Of a stretch of 64,000 bases of DNA, positions 9,163 to 17,544 are shown one piece after another. Source of the DNA: Gracilibacter sp. BRH_c7a. GTDB taxonomy: Bacteria; Bacillota; Desulfitobacteriia; Desulfitobacteriales; Syntrophobotulaceae. Made by a program: the position numbers and the translations under genes. Every line of letters begins with the position of its first letter. Positions within the stretch are counted from its first letter, which is position 1. The DNA is taken from the NCBI GenBank assembly GCA_001516055.1, contig LOEZ01000053.1, forward strand, positions 1 to 64,000. Reading direction: 5' to 3'. A model generated the notes under the pieces. It did no database searches. It was not told the origin of the DNA and worked only from the letters and a program-made list of their open reading frames with translations.

Positions 9163-9671
9163 TATTTCACATCCCCTTCCTCTTTTTGAGTAACGATAAT
9201 AATATTTTCAATTATCAAGGCTAATATCGAAAGTATCATTAGAACTGAACCTACAAAAATTATCACATATAGGTAGGCAGCAGGAATTTGAATGGTTGTG
9301 ATTGTTAGATAGTCAAAACGGGCTGATAATATCGTATTTTCATAACCCTTCCAAATTAGAACACCCACAAAAACTGAAGCTATCAATAGCCCAATTACGT
9401 TAAAAATTGCTCTTATTCTTCTCGGCATATGATCAACTAAAATGTCCACCCGTATATGACCTCGTTCCTGAAAACAGTAAGCTGAGCCTAAAAAGATTGC
9501 ATACAATAATATGAACTGTGAAAAGGCTAGAGACCATCTTGTGGGTTGATCGAAAGTAGTTCTTGCTATAACTTCAATAACCGCAAACAAGCAGATTATA
9601 AAGATGAATGCCCCTGATAATGTTGCCGCGGCTTCATTAAGCTTTTTCAACTTTTTAATTAGAGTATTCAC
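9162..9671 (-). CDS. dctQ: TRAP transporter small permease (DctQ family)
   Basis: A 169-residue four-helix membrane protein of the DctQ family. The motif EVIARTTFDQPTRWS near residue 29 and the FQERGHIRVDI region near 67 are characteristic. It pairs with DctM in the membrane. It starts after the hairpin at 9694-9724 that separates it from dctP. Confidence 0.9.
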   Translation of the reverse strand: MNTLIKKLKKLNEAAATLSGAFIFIICLFAVIEVIARTTFDQPTRWSLAFSQFILLYAIFLGSAYCFQERGHIRVDILVDHMPRRIRAIFNVIGLLIASVFVGVLIWKGYENTILSARFDYLTITTIQIPAAYLYVIIFVGSVLMILSILALIIENIIIVTQKEEGDVK

Positions 9672-9693
9672 AGCTGTCCTCCTAATGGTTATC

Positions 9694-9724
9694 GGTGATT
9701 TCCGGCTTAATGCCGGAAATCACC
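9694..9724 (-). terminator. Strong hairpin between dctP and dctQ
   Basis: A perfect 13-bp GC-containing stem (9694-9706 with 9712-9724) around a five-base loop, starting 10 bases after the dctP stop codon. Probably a partial terminator or mRNA-stabilising element giving more binding protein than membrane subunits. Confidence 0.65.
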
Positions 9725-9733
9725 AAATCAATA

Positions 9734-10777
9734 TTATTTTATGCTTTCAAGAATATCGATTAATTCATTACCTTCAGTTCCACTTATTTCTCGTACATCT
9801 TTGACCAAGGGAGCGGCTTTATCTACAAATTGAGCGCGTTCTTCCGCAGTTAATTCGTAGATGGAACCACCAACGTCAGTTACTGCTTTCTTAAACAGTT
9901 CTTTGTCTTCTGCTTCCAGTTTAATATTGTATTCCATTGCCAGTTTACCAGCATCTACTAAAACCTGCTGTTGTTCTGGAGTCAGTTTTGTCCAAGAAGC
10001 CTCACTGATTGTAGCCCAATGCCACATGTTATTGGTACCAAACAAGGTAAAATAAGGAGCTTGTTCATGAACTTTAAATCCATAGGAGAAAGACCAGCTA
10101 GCGAGTGAACCTTCAACTGTTCCTCTATCTAAAGCTGCATTCAAATCAGCGGGAGGAATCGTAGTTTGAACAGCACCCCAAGCACCCAGAGTTCTTCCAA
10201 TCCATTGCCCATAATCTCTGATTTTCAGGCCTTTAATCTCATCGATGCTTTTAATCGGTGCTCCAATTTTTTTGGAAACGCCCAAAACTAATTCACCTTC
10301 GGCTGTCGCCCATAAATACTTCATGCCGTATTTTTCATGGATCTTTTCCATGATTGGAGTAATTTTTGCTTGAACTTCAGGTACCTTTGTTGGATCAAAC
10401 GTTCCTGGTATTTCAAAGATAGTTACTTCTTTCATTTGAGGCGCAACAAAGGAGGATGGGAAAATCCCGATATCAGCAACACCAGTTTGAACAGCTTTGA
10501 ACATTTGTGGATTTCCTGCTAAAGAACCACCTGGAAAAACTTCAATTTGGATACTGCCTTCAGAAAGTTCAGCGACTTTATCGGCATAGAATTGATAAGC
10601 TTTCCCATGAATATCAACTGGAGACAATCCGTGGGCAAGTTTTAAAGTAACAGGAGTTTGCTCTTTAGGCTCTTCTGCTGGAGCAGGATTGGATGTGGCT
10701 GGGGCTGAGCAACCTCCAGCAAGAGCCACCATGACAATCAGGATAAGAATGATTCCAAACTTTGGCTTTCTGAACAT
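9734..10777 (-). CDS. dctP: TRAP transporter substrate-binding lipoprotein (DctP family)
   Basis: A 347-residue DctP-family solute receptor. The hydrophobic leader ends in a lipobox, LAGGC, near residue 23, so it is anchored outside the membrane. The mature part has the family sequences KLAHGLSPVDIHGKA near residue 46 and the FPGGSLAGN region near 82. The ligand-contact arginine is probably in GLKIRDYGQW near 185. It is followed by a hairpin, dctQ and dctM. Confidence 0.92.
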   Translation of the reverse strand: MFRKPKFGIILILIVMVALAGGCSAPATSNPAPAEEPKEQTPVTLKLAHGLSPVDIHGKAYQFYADKVAELSEGSIQIEVFPGGSLAGNPQMFKAVQTGVADIGIFPSSFVAPQMKEVTIFEIPGTFDPTKVPEVQAKITPIMEKIHEKYGMKYLWATAEGELVLGVSKKIGAPIKSIDEIKGLKIRDYGQWIGRTLGAWGAVQTTIPPADLNAALDRGTVEGSLASWSFSYGFKVHEQAPYFTLFGTNNMWHWATISEASWTKLTPEQQQVLVDAGKLAMEYNIKLEAEDKELFKKAVTDVGGSIYELTAEERAQFVDKAAPLVKDVREISGTEGNELIDILESIK

Positions 10778-10866
10778 TTAAATTTCACCTTCCCCTTCAT
10801 ACTTACTTTCTTATTTTTCTTTTTGATTGGATGATTATAAGACTTTTCTTCTTTTCCTCCTCATTG

Positions 10867-12306
10867 TTAATCGGATTCTTTACGCGTCTCCAAGGGACAG
10901 ATTTTCCCTGGATTTAATATGTGGAATGGATCTAGTGCTTCTTTAATTTTTACCATCCAATCCAAGCCATTCTCATGCTCTTCTAGCATATAAGGGGCTC
11001 TGACAAAACCCACTCCATGTTCTGCAGTCGTAGCTCCTCCTTCTTGCAGAACCAGTCGATGTATTTCATCCGCAGTTCGGAATGCTGCGTCTACTTCACC
11101 TGGATCTTCGACCTTAGCTAACAATCCTGAATGAATATGGCCTTTGGCCCAGTGTCCAAAGTTGACAATTCCAATTCCATTTTGTTTAGCTATGAGCTGA
11201 ATTTCCCTTAATATCTTAGGAAGTTTTTCTAATTTAACACAGACATCTTCACTCGCTGCAATGCGTTTTGCTCCCTCACGAATACTAGCACTGAATCCTT
11301 CGATGTTATCATTGATTTCCCAGAGTTCATGAATCCCATGAGGTTCATTAGAACCACGAGATGCTTGAGCATACTCTTTCGCTACTTCTTGAAGCTTGGT
11401 ATACTCCCAGGTAACACTTTCCTCGTTACCATCTACTTCACATATAATCTCTATTTCCGCACCAGGAACATATAGTTCTTCATAAAAACTAGCTGCAGCT
11501 CGTGTAGCCTCAGGCGCACAATAGACAAATTCCATAGCTGCAGGTACAACCCCTCGGGACTCGATTTCTTGGCTAGCTTTCTGAGCAGTTTCGGCCTTAT
11601 CAAAAATCATGACAACCGCAGCTCTTGCCCTTGGTTTTTTAGCAACTGCGAGCCAAATCCCTGTAATTATTCCTAATATCCCTTCCGAACCTAAAAATAG
11701 AGAGTTGAGGTTTAAGCCTGAAACATTTTTGAGGACCTTCCCCTTAACACCTCCGGTTACTAAGACCTCTCCAGTGCCAAGTACCACTTCTAATCCCAGA
11801 ACATAATTGCTCAAAGCTCCATGTTTTAAAGAACGAGGTCCACTGGAATTATTAGCAGCCATCCCACCTATGGTGCATGCATCACCGCTACTGGGGTCGG
11901 GGGGGAGATAAAGTCCGTGTGGTTCTAATGCCTGATTCAACTTGGCATAAGTAACACCTGGCCGACAAAATACCATTTTATTTTGTGGCTCTATGGATTC
12001 AATCTCATTCCAACTGCTTAGGTCAAGTACAATTCCACCTGAAATTGCCAATGTACCGCCTGCTTGCCCTGTGGCAGCACCACGTGGAATAATTGGGCAT
12101 TGTTTCTGACCAGCCCATTTGATTAACTCAACAACATCTTGCAAACTTTTTGGTGATACTACCGCTTGCGGCATATGGGGATTTATTGCTGAGTAAAATG
12201 ATGTGTCATAACTATAACAACTCAATTCCATCGGGTCTGTAAACACTTGATTGGGATTGAGAATAGATGATAATTCTCGCTTGAGGTCCTTGCTTTCCCA
12301 GTTCAT
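10867..12306 (-). CDS. glcD: FAD-binding 2-hydroxyacid oxidase/dehydrogenase, GlcD family
   Basis: A flavoprotein of about 479 residues, like glycolate oxidase subunit GlcD or D-lactate dehydrogenase, oxidising a 2-hydroxy acid to the 2-oxo acid. The FAD_binding_4 domain shows IPRGAATGQAGG near residue 93 and CTIGGMAANNSSGPRSLKHG near 148. The C-terminus has AEHGVGFVR and the LDPFHILNPGKI end of the family. An upstream in-frame codon would give a start at 12330 inside ridA; the ATG at 12306, eight bases behind AGGGGG, is preferred. Electrons likely pass to the GlcF-like protein encoded two genes upstream. Confidence 0.9.
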   Translation of the reverse strand: MNWESKDLKRELSSILNPNQVFTDPMELSCYSYDTSFYSAINPHMPQAVVSPKSLQDVVELIKWAGQKQCPIIPRGAATGQAGGTLAISGGIVLDLSSWNEIESIEPQNKMVFCRPGVTYAKLNQALEPHGLYLPPDPSSGDACTIGGMAANNSSGPRSLKHGALSNYVLGLEVVLGTGEVLVTGGVKGKVLKNVSGLNLNSLFLGSEGILGIITGIWLAVAKKPRARAAVVMIFDKAETAQKASQEIESRGVVPAAMEFVYCAPEATRAAASFYEELYVPGAEIEIICEVDGNEESVTWEYTKLQEVAKEYAQASRGSNEPHGIHELWEINDNIEGFSASIREGAKRIAASEDVCVKLEKLPKILREIQLIAKQNGIGIVNFGHWAKGHIHSGLLAKVEDPGEVDAAFRTADEIHRLVLQEGGATTAEHGVGFVRAPYMLEEHENGLDWMVKIKEALDPFHILNPGKICPLETRKESD

Positions 12307-12319
12307 AATCCTAAGCCCC

Positions 12320-12724
12320 CTATTTAGCAACTACCGCTTCAATTTCTAATTTCAAACCTGGAAATACAAGCTTACTCACTTCTACAGTAGTGCTTGTAGG
12401 TAAATACTCACCAAAATACTCTTTCTGAACTTTGTTAAGAATATCTTGTTCTCTGATATCTGTTAAAAAACGGGTTAATTTTACTATGTTAGAGAAATCT
12501 GCTCCAATGGAATCAAGAACCAGCTTCATGTTAGTAAATACAGCTCTGACCTGACTTTCCATATCAGGTGGCGGGGTTAGCTCTAACGGGTCATGTGGGT
12601 GTTTGTGGTACAGAGGTAGCGCTGTACAACCGGCAAGGTAGAAAAGCCTTTCTCCAGGTTCCACTTCAATAGCCGGTACAAATGGCATAAACTCGTCCGG
12701 ACCCTTTGGCCATACTCTTTTCAT
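12320..12724 (-). CDS. RidA/YjgF/UK114-family protein
   Basis: A 134-residue trimer-forming protein of the Rid superfamily. True RidA enzymes hydrolyse reactive enamine/imine intermediates and need an arginine in the sequence PxRS near the C-terminus. Here that stretch reads PTSTTVEV, so the catalytic arginine is missing. It belongs to one of the Rid subfamilies without that residue, and its reaction is unknown. It sits between the glcF-like and glcD-like genes, with the glcD ribosome site overlapping its stop codon, so it is likely part of that catabolic operon. Confidence 0.85.
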   Translation of the reverse strand: MKRVWPKGPDEFMPFVPAIEVEPGERLFYLAGCTALPLYHKHPHDPLELTPPPDMESQVRAVFTNMKLVLDSIGADFSNIVKLTRFLTDIREQDILNKVQKEYFGEYLPTSTTVEVSKLVFPGLKLEIEAVVAK

Positions 12725-12805
12725 CTTTCTATTCCCCCTTGGATGTTATTAAATTAGAATATTCAGAAATTTCAGGGTGCATTCATGCGTTTTCTTTTTC
12801 TTAGG

Positions 12806-14071
12806 TTACTCTTGTGCACAATCATAAGCGTTATTAATAAGTTCAATATAATGTGAAGTCACAATATCGGACCCTGCTTTGTTGAGACCGTCCATAATAT
12901 GAAGATTACACCCCGGACAGCCACTTGTAACAACTTGAGGATTTACACTCATGATTTTATCGATCTTACGACTATTAATCTTACGAGAGAGATCATAATG
13001 ATTAACACTAAATAAACCGCCCATGCCACAGCAAGTATTTGCTTCAGGCATTTCGATATACTCAGCATTGCCCATCATCTTCAGGAGAGTTCGTGGTTGC
13101 TCTATAACCCCGGCACCAACAGCTAAATGGCAGCTATCATGATAGGTAACCCTTGTTGGCTTCGGTAGTGACGGCAACTCCTTGACCTCTAATTGGTCAA
13201 TCAGAAACTCCCCTATTTCAAAGGTTTTCTCTTCAAGCTTCTTGGCTTTTTCTGCGTACTCAGAACCAATTTCTGGATGTCGAGCCCATTCCTTGAGCCC
13301 TGTACCACAGCTGCCACAAGCATAAATTACCGCATCTACATTAGCTTCTTCTAAAGCATCAATGTTCTGGCGCACTAGTGTCACCGCTTTTTCAACCATC
13401 CCGCTAGCGAAAAATGGTACACCACAGCATGTTTGTGTCTGCGGAATAACAACCTCTACACCATTTCTTGCTAAGATGTTTAGAACTGCCCGCCCAACAT
13501 TCACACCCATGTAGTTGATGTAACAACCTACATAAAAGGCTACTTTCTTAATTGGTTTATCCACTTTAATGTGTTGGAATTGGCTCATTAACGGTTTGCC
13601 ACCAAACATCGGTAACAGACGCATCTTTTTATTTAACCGAAAAATTGCTCCCCCTCCTGGAGTCTCTTTAAATGGGATATGTTCGAGAACCGCGGCCACG
13701 GGTGCCATAACATCACATAACCCCCGATGGTCGGATAACATGTTCAACATTAACTTTTTGCTCGTAGCGACACCCATCTCTTGGGCTGCCAACTGGCGGA
13801 AGGCAATAATTACCTGGTCAATCTTTCCGCCAACCGGACATACTGCCATACAATTGCGGCATAACAAACACTGATCTATTCTTGAGACAACGTCTCCTGT
13901 TAGCGGTATCCTACCGGCCAGTACTTCCCCTACCAAGAATACTCTTCCTCTCGGTGAAGTACTCTCCCAGCCTAATTCAGCCAGTGACGGGCAAACTGAC
14001 CGGCAAAAACCACAACGGTTGCATTTATCGATAAGTTTTTTGACCTGATCATAGAGTTCTTCCCTTAGCAC
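12806..14071 (-). CDS. glcF: Fe-S oxidoreductase, GlcF family (CCG domains)
   Basis: A 421-residue iron-sulfur protein. Two [4Fe-4S] ferredoxin motifs lie at the N-terminus (CNRCGFCRSVCP near residue 17 and CLLCRNCMAVCP near 68). Two cysteine-rich CCG domains follow, with CCGVPFFASG near 220 and CCGMGGLF near 352, each preceded by a conserved Cys. This is the architecture of GlcF, GlpC and LldE, which pass electrons from a flavoprotein to quinone. The GTG start at 14071 has GGAGGG eight bases upstream. It has no membrane anchor. Confidence 0.9.
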   Translation of the reverse strand: MLREELYDQVKKLIDKCNRCGFCRSVCPSLAELGWESTSPRGRVFLVGEVLAGRIPLTGDVVSRIDQCLLCRNCMAVCPVGGKIDQVIIAFRQLAAQEMGVATSKKLMLNMLSDHRGLCDVMAPVAAVLEHIPFKETPGGGAIFRLNKKMRLLPMFGGKPLMSQFQHIKVDKPIKKVAFYVGCYINYMGVNVGRAVLNILARNGVEVVIPQTQTCCGVPFFASGMVEKAVTLVRQNIDALEEANVDAVIYACGSCGTGLKEWARHPEIGSEYAEKAKKLEEKTFEIGEFLIDQLEVKELPSLPKPTRVTYHDSCHLAVGAGVIEQPRTLLKMMGNAEYIEMPEANTCCGMGGLFSVNHYDLSRKINSRKIDKIMSVNPQVVTSGCPGCNLHIMDGLNKAGSDIVTSHYIELINNAYDCAQE

Positions 14072-14115
14072 CGTTTTTTCCCTCCATCTATGTGAGGATT
14101 CTTATTGATACCTAT

Positions 14116-15177
14116 TTAAGGATGAATCATAACTCGAATCGCTCCATCTTCCTTCTGGTGGGTCATCCTCCAAGCAGTTCCAAAATCATCAAGAGAATTG
14201 AAATGGTGGGTCATTAATGGTCTCACATCGACATCTCCACGTTCAATCATTCTTAATCCTCTAGCGGAAACCCATCGCGGATTAGCAACAGAACCAAAAA
14301 CATCTAAATGTCCTCTTACGATTACACTTAAATCAATATTTAAATTACGACCAGGTCCGGTAGCACCACCCAAAGTTACCCTACCACCACGGCGAGCACA
14401 ACTAAGTGCTAGCTTGGCAGCTGGTTCACTTCCGGCAAACTCGATTACTACATCTGCACCTCGTCCGTCGAACTTCGCTTTGATAGCTTCTGCAGCATTT
14501 TCCACAGCCAGAACATCAATAGCCTCATCAGCCCCATATTTCAATGCCGTTTGTAATCTTTCGGCATCCCCGGCTCCGGCTCCGGCTACAACAATTTTGC
14601 CGGCGGACATGGCACGGGCACACTGTAGAGCCAAGAGACCAATTGCGCCTGGACCGATAACGACAACATTTTCCCCAGCACGCAAACCTGTTCTCTCTAC
14701 TGCATGTAAAGCAACTCCTATATTATCCGTCATTGCTCCCTGGTCATAATCCAAACCGTCAGGCAAGCGGTGAACTGCCTTTACCGAAACAGCACAATAT
14801 TCAGCCAGCCCTCCAGGAACCGTAAATCCAATATGTTGGTGTCCCAAGGCTCTATTCCCATAATTCTCACAAAGGTTATACATACCATTAATACAAGGCT
14901 CACAGGCACCGCAACCGACATGGACTTCTACTCCAACACGGTCTCCAACTTTAACTTTATTGACACCTTCACCCAAAGCTACAACGTCTCCGCTCCACTC
15001 ATGTCCAGGAGTATGGGGAAATTTGCCACCAGGCCAATTTCCTATAAACACCTTCATATCGGTAGCACAGATTGTAGTTGAGCGTACCTTAATCAAAACC
15101 TCTCCAGGACCCGGTTCTGGCATAGGAATATCTCTAATCTCAAATTTATTGGGCTCGGGATAATACACAGCTTTCAT
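14116..15177 (-). CDS. Zinc-dependent alcohol/polyol dehydrogenase (MDR family), copy 1
   Basis: A 353-residue medium-chain dehydrogenase related to sorbitol and threonine dehydrogenases. Catalytic-zinc ligands are in TICATDMK near residue 35 and GHEWSGD near 60. The four structural-zinc cysteines are in CGACEPCINGMYNLC near 92. The NAD-binding loop is GPGAIGLLALQCA near 172. It resembles the second copy at 16187-17251 over its whole length, and the two flank the signal-less binding-protein gene. Substrate is unknown; a secondary alcohol or hydroxy acid fits the context. Confidence 0.9.
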   Translation of the reverse strand: MKAVYYPEPNKFEIRDIPMPEPGPGEVLIKVRSTTICATDMKVFIGNWPGGKFPHTPGHEWSGDVVALGEGVNKVKVGDRVGVEVHVGCGACEPCINGMYNLCENYGNRALGHQHIGFTVPGGLAEYCAVSVKAVHRLPDGLDYDQGAMTDNIGVALHAVERTGLRAGENVVVIGPGAIGLLALQCARAMSAGKIVVAGAGAGDAERLQTALKYGADEAIDVLAVENAAEAIKAKFDGRGADVVIEFAGSEPAAKLALSCARRGGRVTLGGATGPGRNLNIDLSVIVRGHLDVFGSVANPRWVSARGLRMIERGDVDVRPLMTHHFNSLDDFGTAWRMTHQKEDGAIRVMIHP

Positions 15178-15188
15178 CCAACTACCTC

Positions 15189-16124
15189 CTATTTCGTAGG
15201 CTCTAGAAGACCTAAAGCCTTCTGATAATACCTAGAGTCACAATACTTAGTCGGGTCATTTAGAGATTTTTCTATTTGACCTGTCTCAGCCATTACCTTC
15301 ATCGCTTCTGTTACTCCCTTAAGATTAATTTCCCCACGAATATTAAACGTCTGCGATTGAAGGTAACGGTCATAAGTCACTCCTGCTACTTCGGCATCGA
15401 CTTTTAGATTATGGATCAAGATCTTAACTGCCTCATCCTTGTTAGCTGAATCATGGAGCCAATCTGAAGCCCTCATATAAGCTCGGATAAAACACTGCAA
15501 CTTCTCAGTATTATTGTCTGCCCAACTTTTTTTGGCAGCAGCTACAGTTCCTTGATATTCAGGGATATAATCCAGATTGCTGCCTAAACGCCTTAATCCG
15601 TTAGCCTCAGCGGTTAAGTCAGTCGGCCCGTTTAACAAGGCTCCATCAACTAATCCTTCAAGAATTGCCTGATAGCGTTCTCCTGCTCCACCGATTGGCA
15701 CCAATTCATAATCCTGAACTTCAATCAGACCGTTTTCCAATAGCATTCTTTTCAGCAATAGGGCAAAGCCGGTAGAAACACCGTCCACACCAAGTTTTCG
15801 TCCCTGAAGATCAGAATAGCTTTGAATATCAGCCGCTACTATCAGGCTTAAATTAGGCTTAGTTATTCCTAATAAGGCAACTAAATCCGATCCAGCTTCT
15901 ACAGCACGGACAATGTGATCAACAGCCTGAAAACCAATATCATAAATACCGCCTTCTTCTAGTGCCTGTAAGTGTTTCACTGAAGATCGGGTAAAGATAA
16001 TCTTTACATCCAATCCCTCATCTTCGAAATACTTCTTGTCTAAGCCAATATAGACAGGCCAGTTTCCAGCAGATTCCGAAATAATTGCGACCTTAAATAC
16101 TTTTAAAGCTTGATTCTCATTCAT
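15189..16124 (-). CDS. NMT1/SsuA-like binding protein without signal peptide, copy 1
   Basis: A protein of about 311 residues with a type-II periplasmic-binding fold of the NMT1/THI5/TauA kind. Markers are AIISESAGNWPVYIGL near residue 10 and the LGVDGVSTGFALLLKRM run. It lacks a signal peptide or lipobox: the fold begins within ten residues of the ATG at 16124, which has AGAGG just upstream (an upstream in-frame start at 16163 would not add a leader). No ABC permease or ATPase of the matching family is nearby. It is highly similar to the protein at 59332-60249. It could be a cytoplasmic ligand-binding protein or an enzyme of this fold; the function is unknown. Confidence 0.85.
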   Translation of the reverse strand: MNENQALKVFKVAIISESAGNWPVYIGLDKKYFEDEGLDVKIIFTRSSVKHLQALEEGGIYDIGFQAVDHIVRAVEAGSDLVALLGITKPNLSLIVAADIQSYSDLQGRKLGVDGVSTGFALLLKRMLLENGLIEVQDYELVPIGGAGERYQAILEGLVDGALLNGPTDLTAEANGLRRLGSNLDYIPEYQGTVAAAKKSWADNNTEKLQCFIRAYMRASDWLHDSANKDEAVKILIHNLKVDAEVAGVTYDRYLQSQTFNIRGEINLKGVTEAMKVMAETGQIEKSLNDPTKYCDSRYYQKALGLLEPTK

Positions 16125-16186
16125 ACCAAAACCTCTATCCATATTAAACAATCTATCTAGCAAAAAGTTCCTAGAAATGTGTATGT

Positions 16187-17251
16187 TTATGGCAGAAGGA
16201 TAACTTTAAGAGCTCCGTCGATTCTCTTAGTAAATGTTTCATAAGCTTTAGCGAATTCAGTTAATGGGAAGTGATGAGTAATAACAGCATCCACATCAAT
16301 TTTCCCGGCACTGACCATAGGAATTACTTCCTCGCAAGTACCACGATTGGCGCGAACACCAAAAAGATCTAGTTCCTTCAAAACAATATCTTGCATGGGT
16401 AGATTGACTGGGCTAAAAGGGATACCAGTAAAGGCGACCCTACCGCCTTTTCTGACCACTTGAACAGCCTGAACAACAGTATCCTCAGTAGCTGCAGTAT
16501 CCACTGATGCGTCTACTCCACGTCCATTTGTCAGCTCTAATATTGTTTTCACTACATCAACTTCATTATAGTTAACCTTAGTTGCGTTGAATGTTCCTGC
16601 AGTCTCCAGACGATCACCAGCACCAACCACGATTACTTTGGCTGCACCGAGAGCATGGGCACATTGAATAGCTAGAATACCCAAGGCTCCGGGTCCAAAA
16701 ACAGCAATTGTATCACCGGGATTGACTCCGGACCGTTTTACGGAATGAAGCGATATACTGGTAGAATCAACCAATGCGCCTTGATCATACGTCATTTCAT
16801 CCGGCATTCTATGAATGCTCTTGATATTGACGACCATATACTCGGCAAAGGAACCTTGAGAGTAATGACCATATTGTCGATGTCCAATCTCTGTTTTTCC
16901 ATAGTTCTCGCAAAGATTATACCTTCCTGTTGTACACATCCGGCAGAATCCACAGCCTGCATGGGAAGTCCCTGCAGCACGATCTCCAATTTTCCAACCA
17001 AATCCGGCGGCATATTCACCTAACTCAACAATATCTCCTGCCCACTCATGTCCCTGGGTATAAGGAAAACTCTTAGGCCATTTACCCGGATGTTTGCCGC
17101 TAATTATACCGACATCAGTTCCACAAATTGCTGTAGCTTTAACCTTCATCAACACTTCAAAAGGTCCGGGTTTGGGTACCGGTATCTTCTCTACTTTGAA
17201 ATCATTGGGTCCGTATAATACAACACCGTTCATTTCCTTAGATATAGTCAT
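16187..17251 (-). CDS. Zinc-dependent alcohol/polyol dehydrogenase (MDR family), copy 2
   Basis: A 354-residue medium-chain zinc dehydrogenase. It has catalytic-zinc motifs AICGTDVG near residue 37 and GHEWAGD near 63, structural-zinc cysteines CGFCRMCTTGRYNLC near 95 and the NAD-binding loop GPGALGILAIQCA near 175. It is a paralogue of copy 1 and sits directly behind the small ferredoxin gene in the same direction. Likely oxidises a secondary alcohol or polyol in the pathway served by this block. Confidence 0.9.
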   Translation of the reverse strand: MTISKEMNGVVLYGPNDFKVEKIPVPKPGPFEVLMKVKATAICGTDVGIISGKHPGKWPKSFPYTQGHEWAGDIVELGEYAAGFGWKIGDRAAGTSHAGCGFCRMCTTGRYNLCENYGKTEIGHRQYGHYSQGSFAEYMVVNIKSIHRMPDEMTYDQGALVDSTSISLHSVKRSGVNPGDTIAVFGPGALGILAIQCAHALGAAKVIVVGAGDRLETAGTFNATKVNYNEVDVVKTILELTNGRGVDASVDTAATEDTVVQAVQVVRKGGRVAFTGIPFSPVNLPMQDIVLKELDLFGVRANRGTCEEVIPMVSAGKIDVDAVITHHFPLTEFAKAYETFTKRIDGALKVILLP

Positions 17252-17281
17252 TTTTGTGACCTCCTTAAAAATTTACTTGAA

Positions 17282-17485
17282 TTATAATACTTCCATCGGG
17301 AAAACAATTTCTATACAGTTTTTAGGACAATCCATACGACACGCCCCGCAGAACCAACACTCTTCAGGGTATTTTAGATAGGGATTTCCCGCTTCATCGG
17401 AATAGATTAAATCTCCAGGACAGTTGAATTCGCATAACCCACATTGATTGCATAGACCGAGATCAATCTTTACAGGATTTTCCAC
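17282..17485 (-). CDS. Small 2[4Fe-4S] ferredoxin
   Basis: A 67-residue ferredoxin with two cluster motifs, CNQCGLCEFNCP near residue 12 and CWFCGACRMDCPKNC near 43. Spacing and size are like the ferredoxin-like AprB partner domains, but without the C-terminal tail of AprB. It lies between the flavoprotein gene (17545-19227) and the dehydrogenase gene, so it is probably the electron partner of the flavoprotein. The start is GTG at 17485, five bases after AAGGTGAT. Confidence 0.92.
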   Translation of the reverse strand: MENPVKIDLGLCNQCGLCEFNCPGDLIYSDEAGNPYLKYPEECWFCGACRMDCPKNCIEIVFPMEVL

Positions 17486-17544
17486 AAAAGATCACCTTCT
17501 TAACATTACTTTCTTAGGGACATTCCTGCCCCGAGTCATGGGCT

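Noticed and set aside
14198-14749. 183-residue plus-strand reading frame opposite the alcohol dehydrogenase gene
   Set aside because: It is an antisense shadow of a clear zinc-dehydrogenase gene, with no ribosome site and no recognisable domain.
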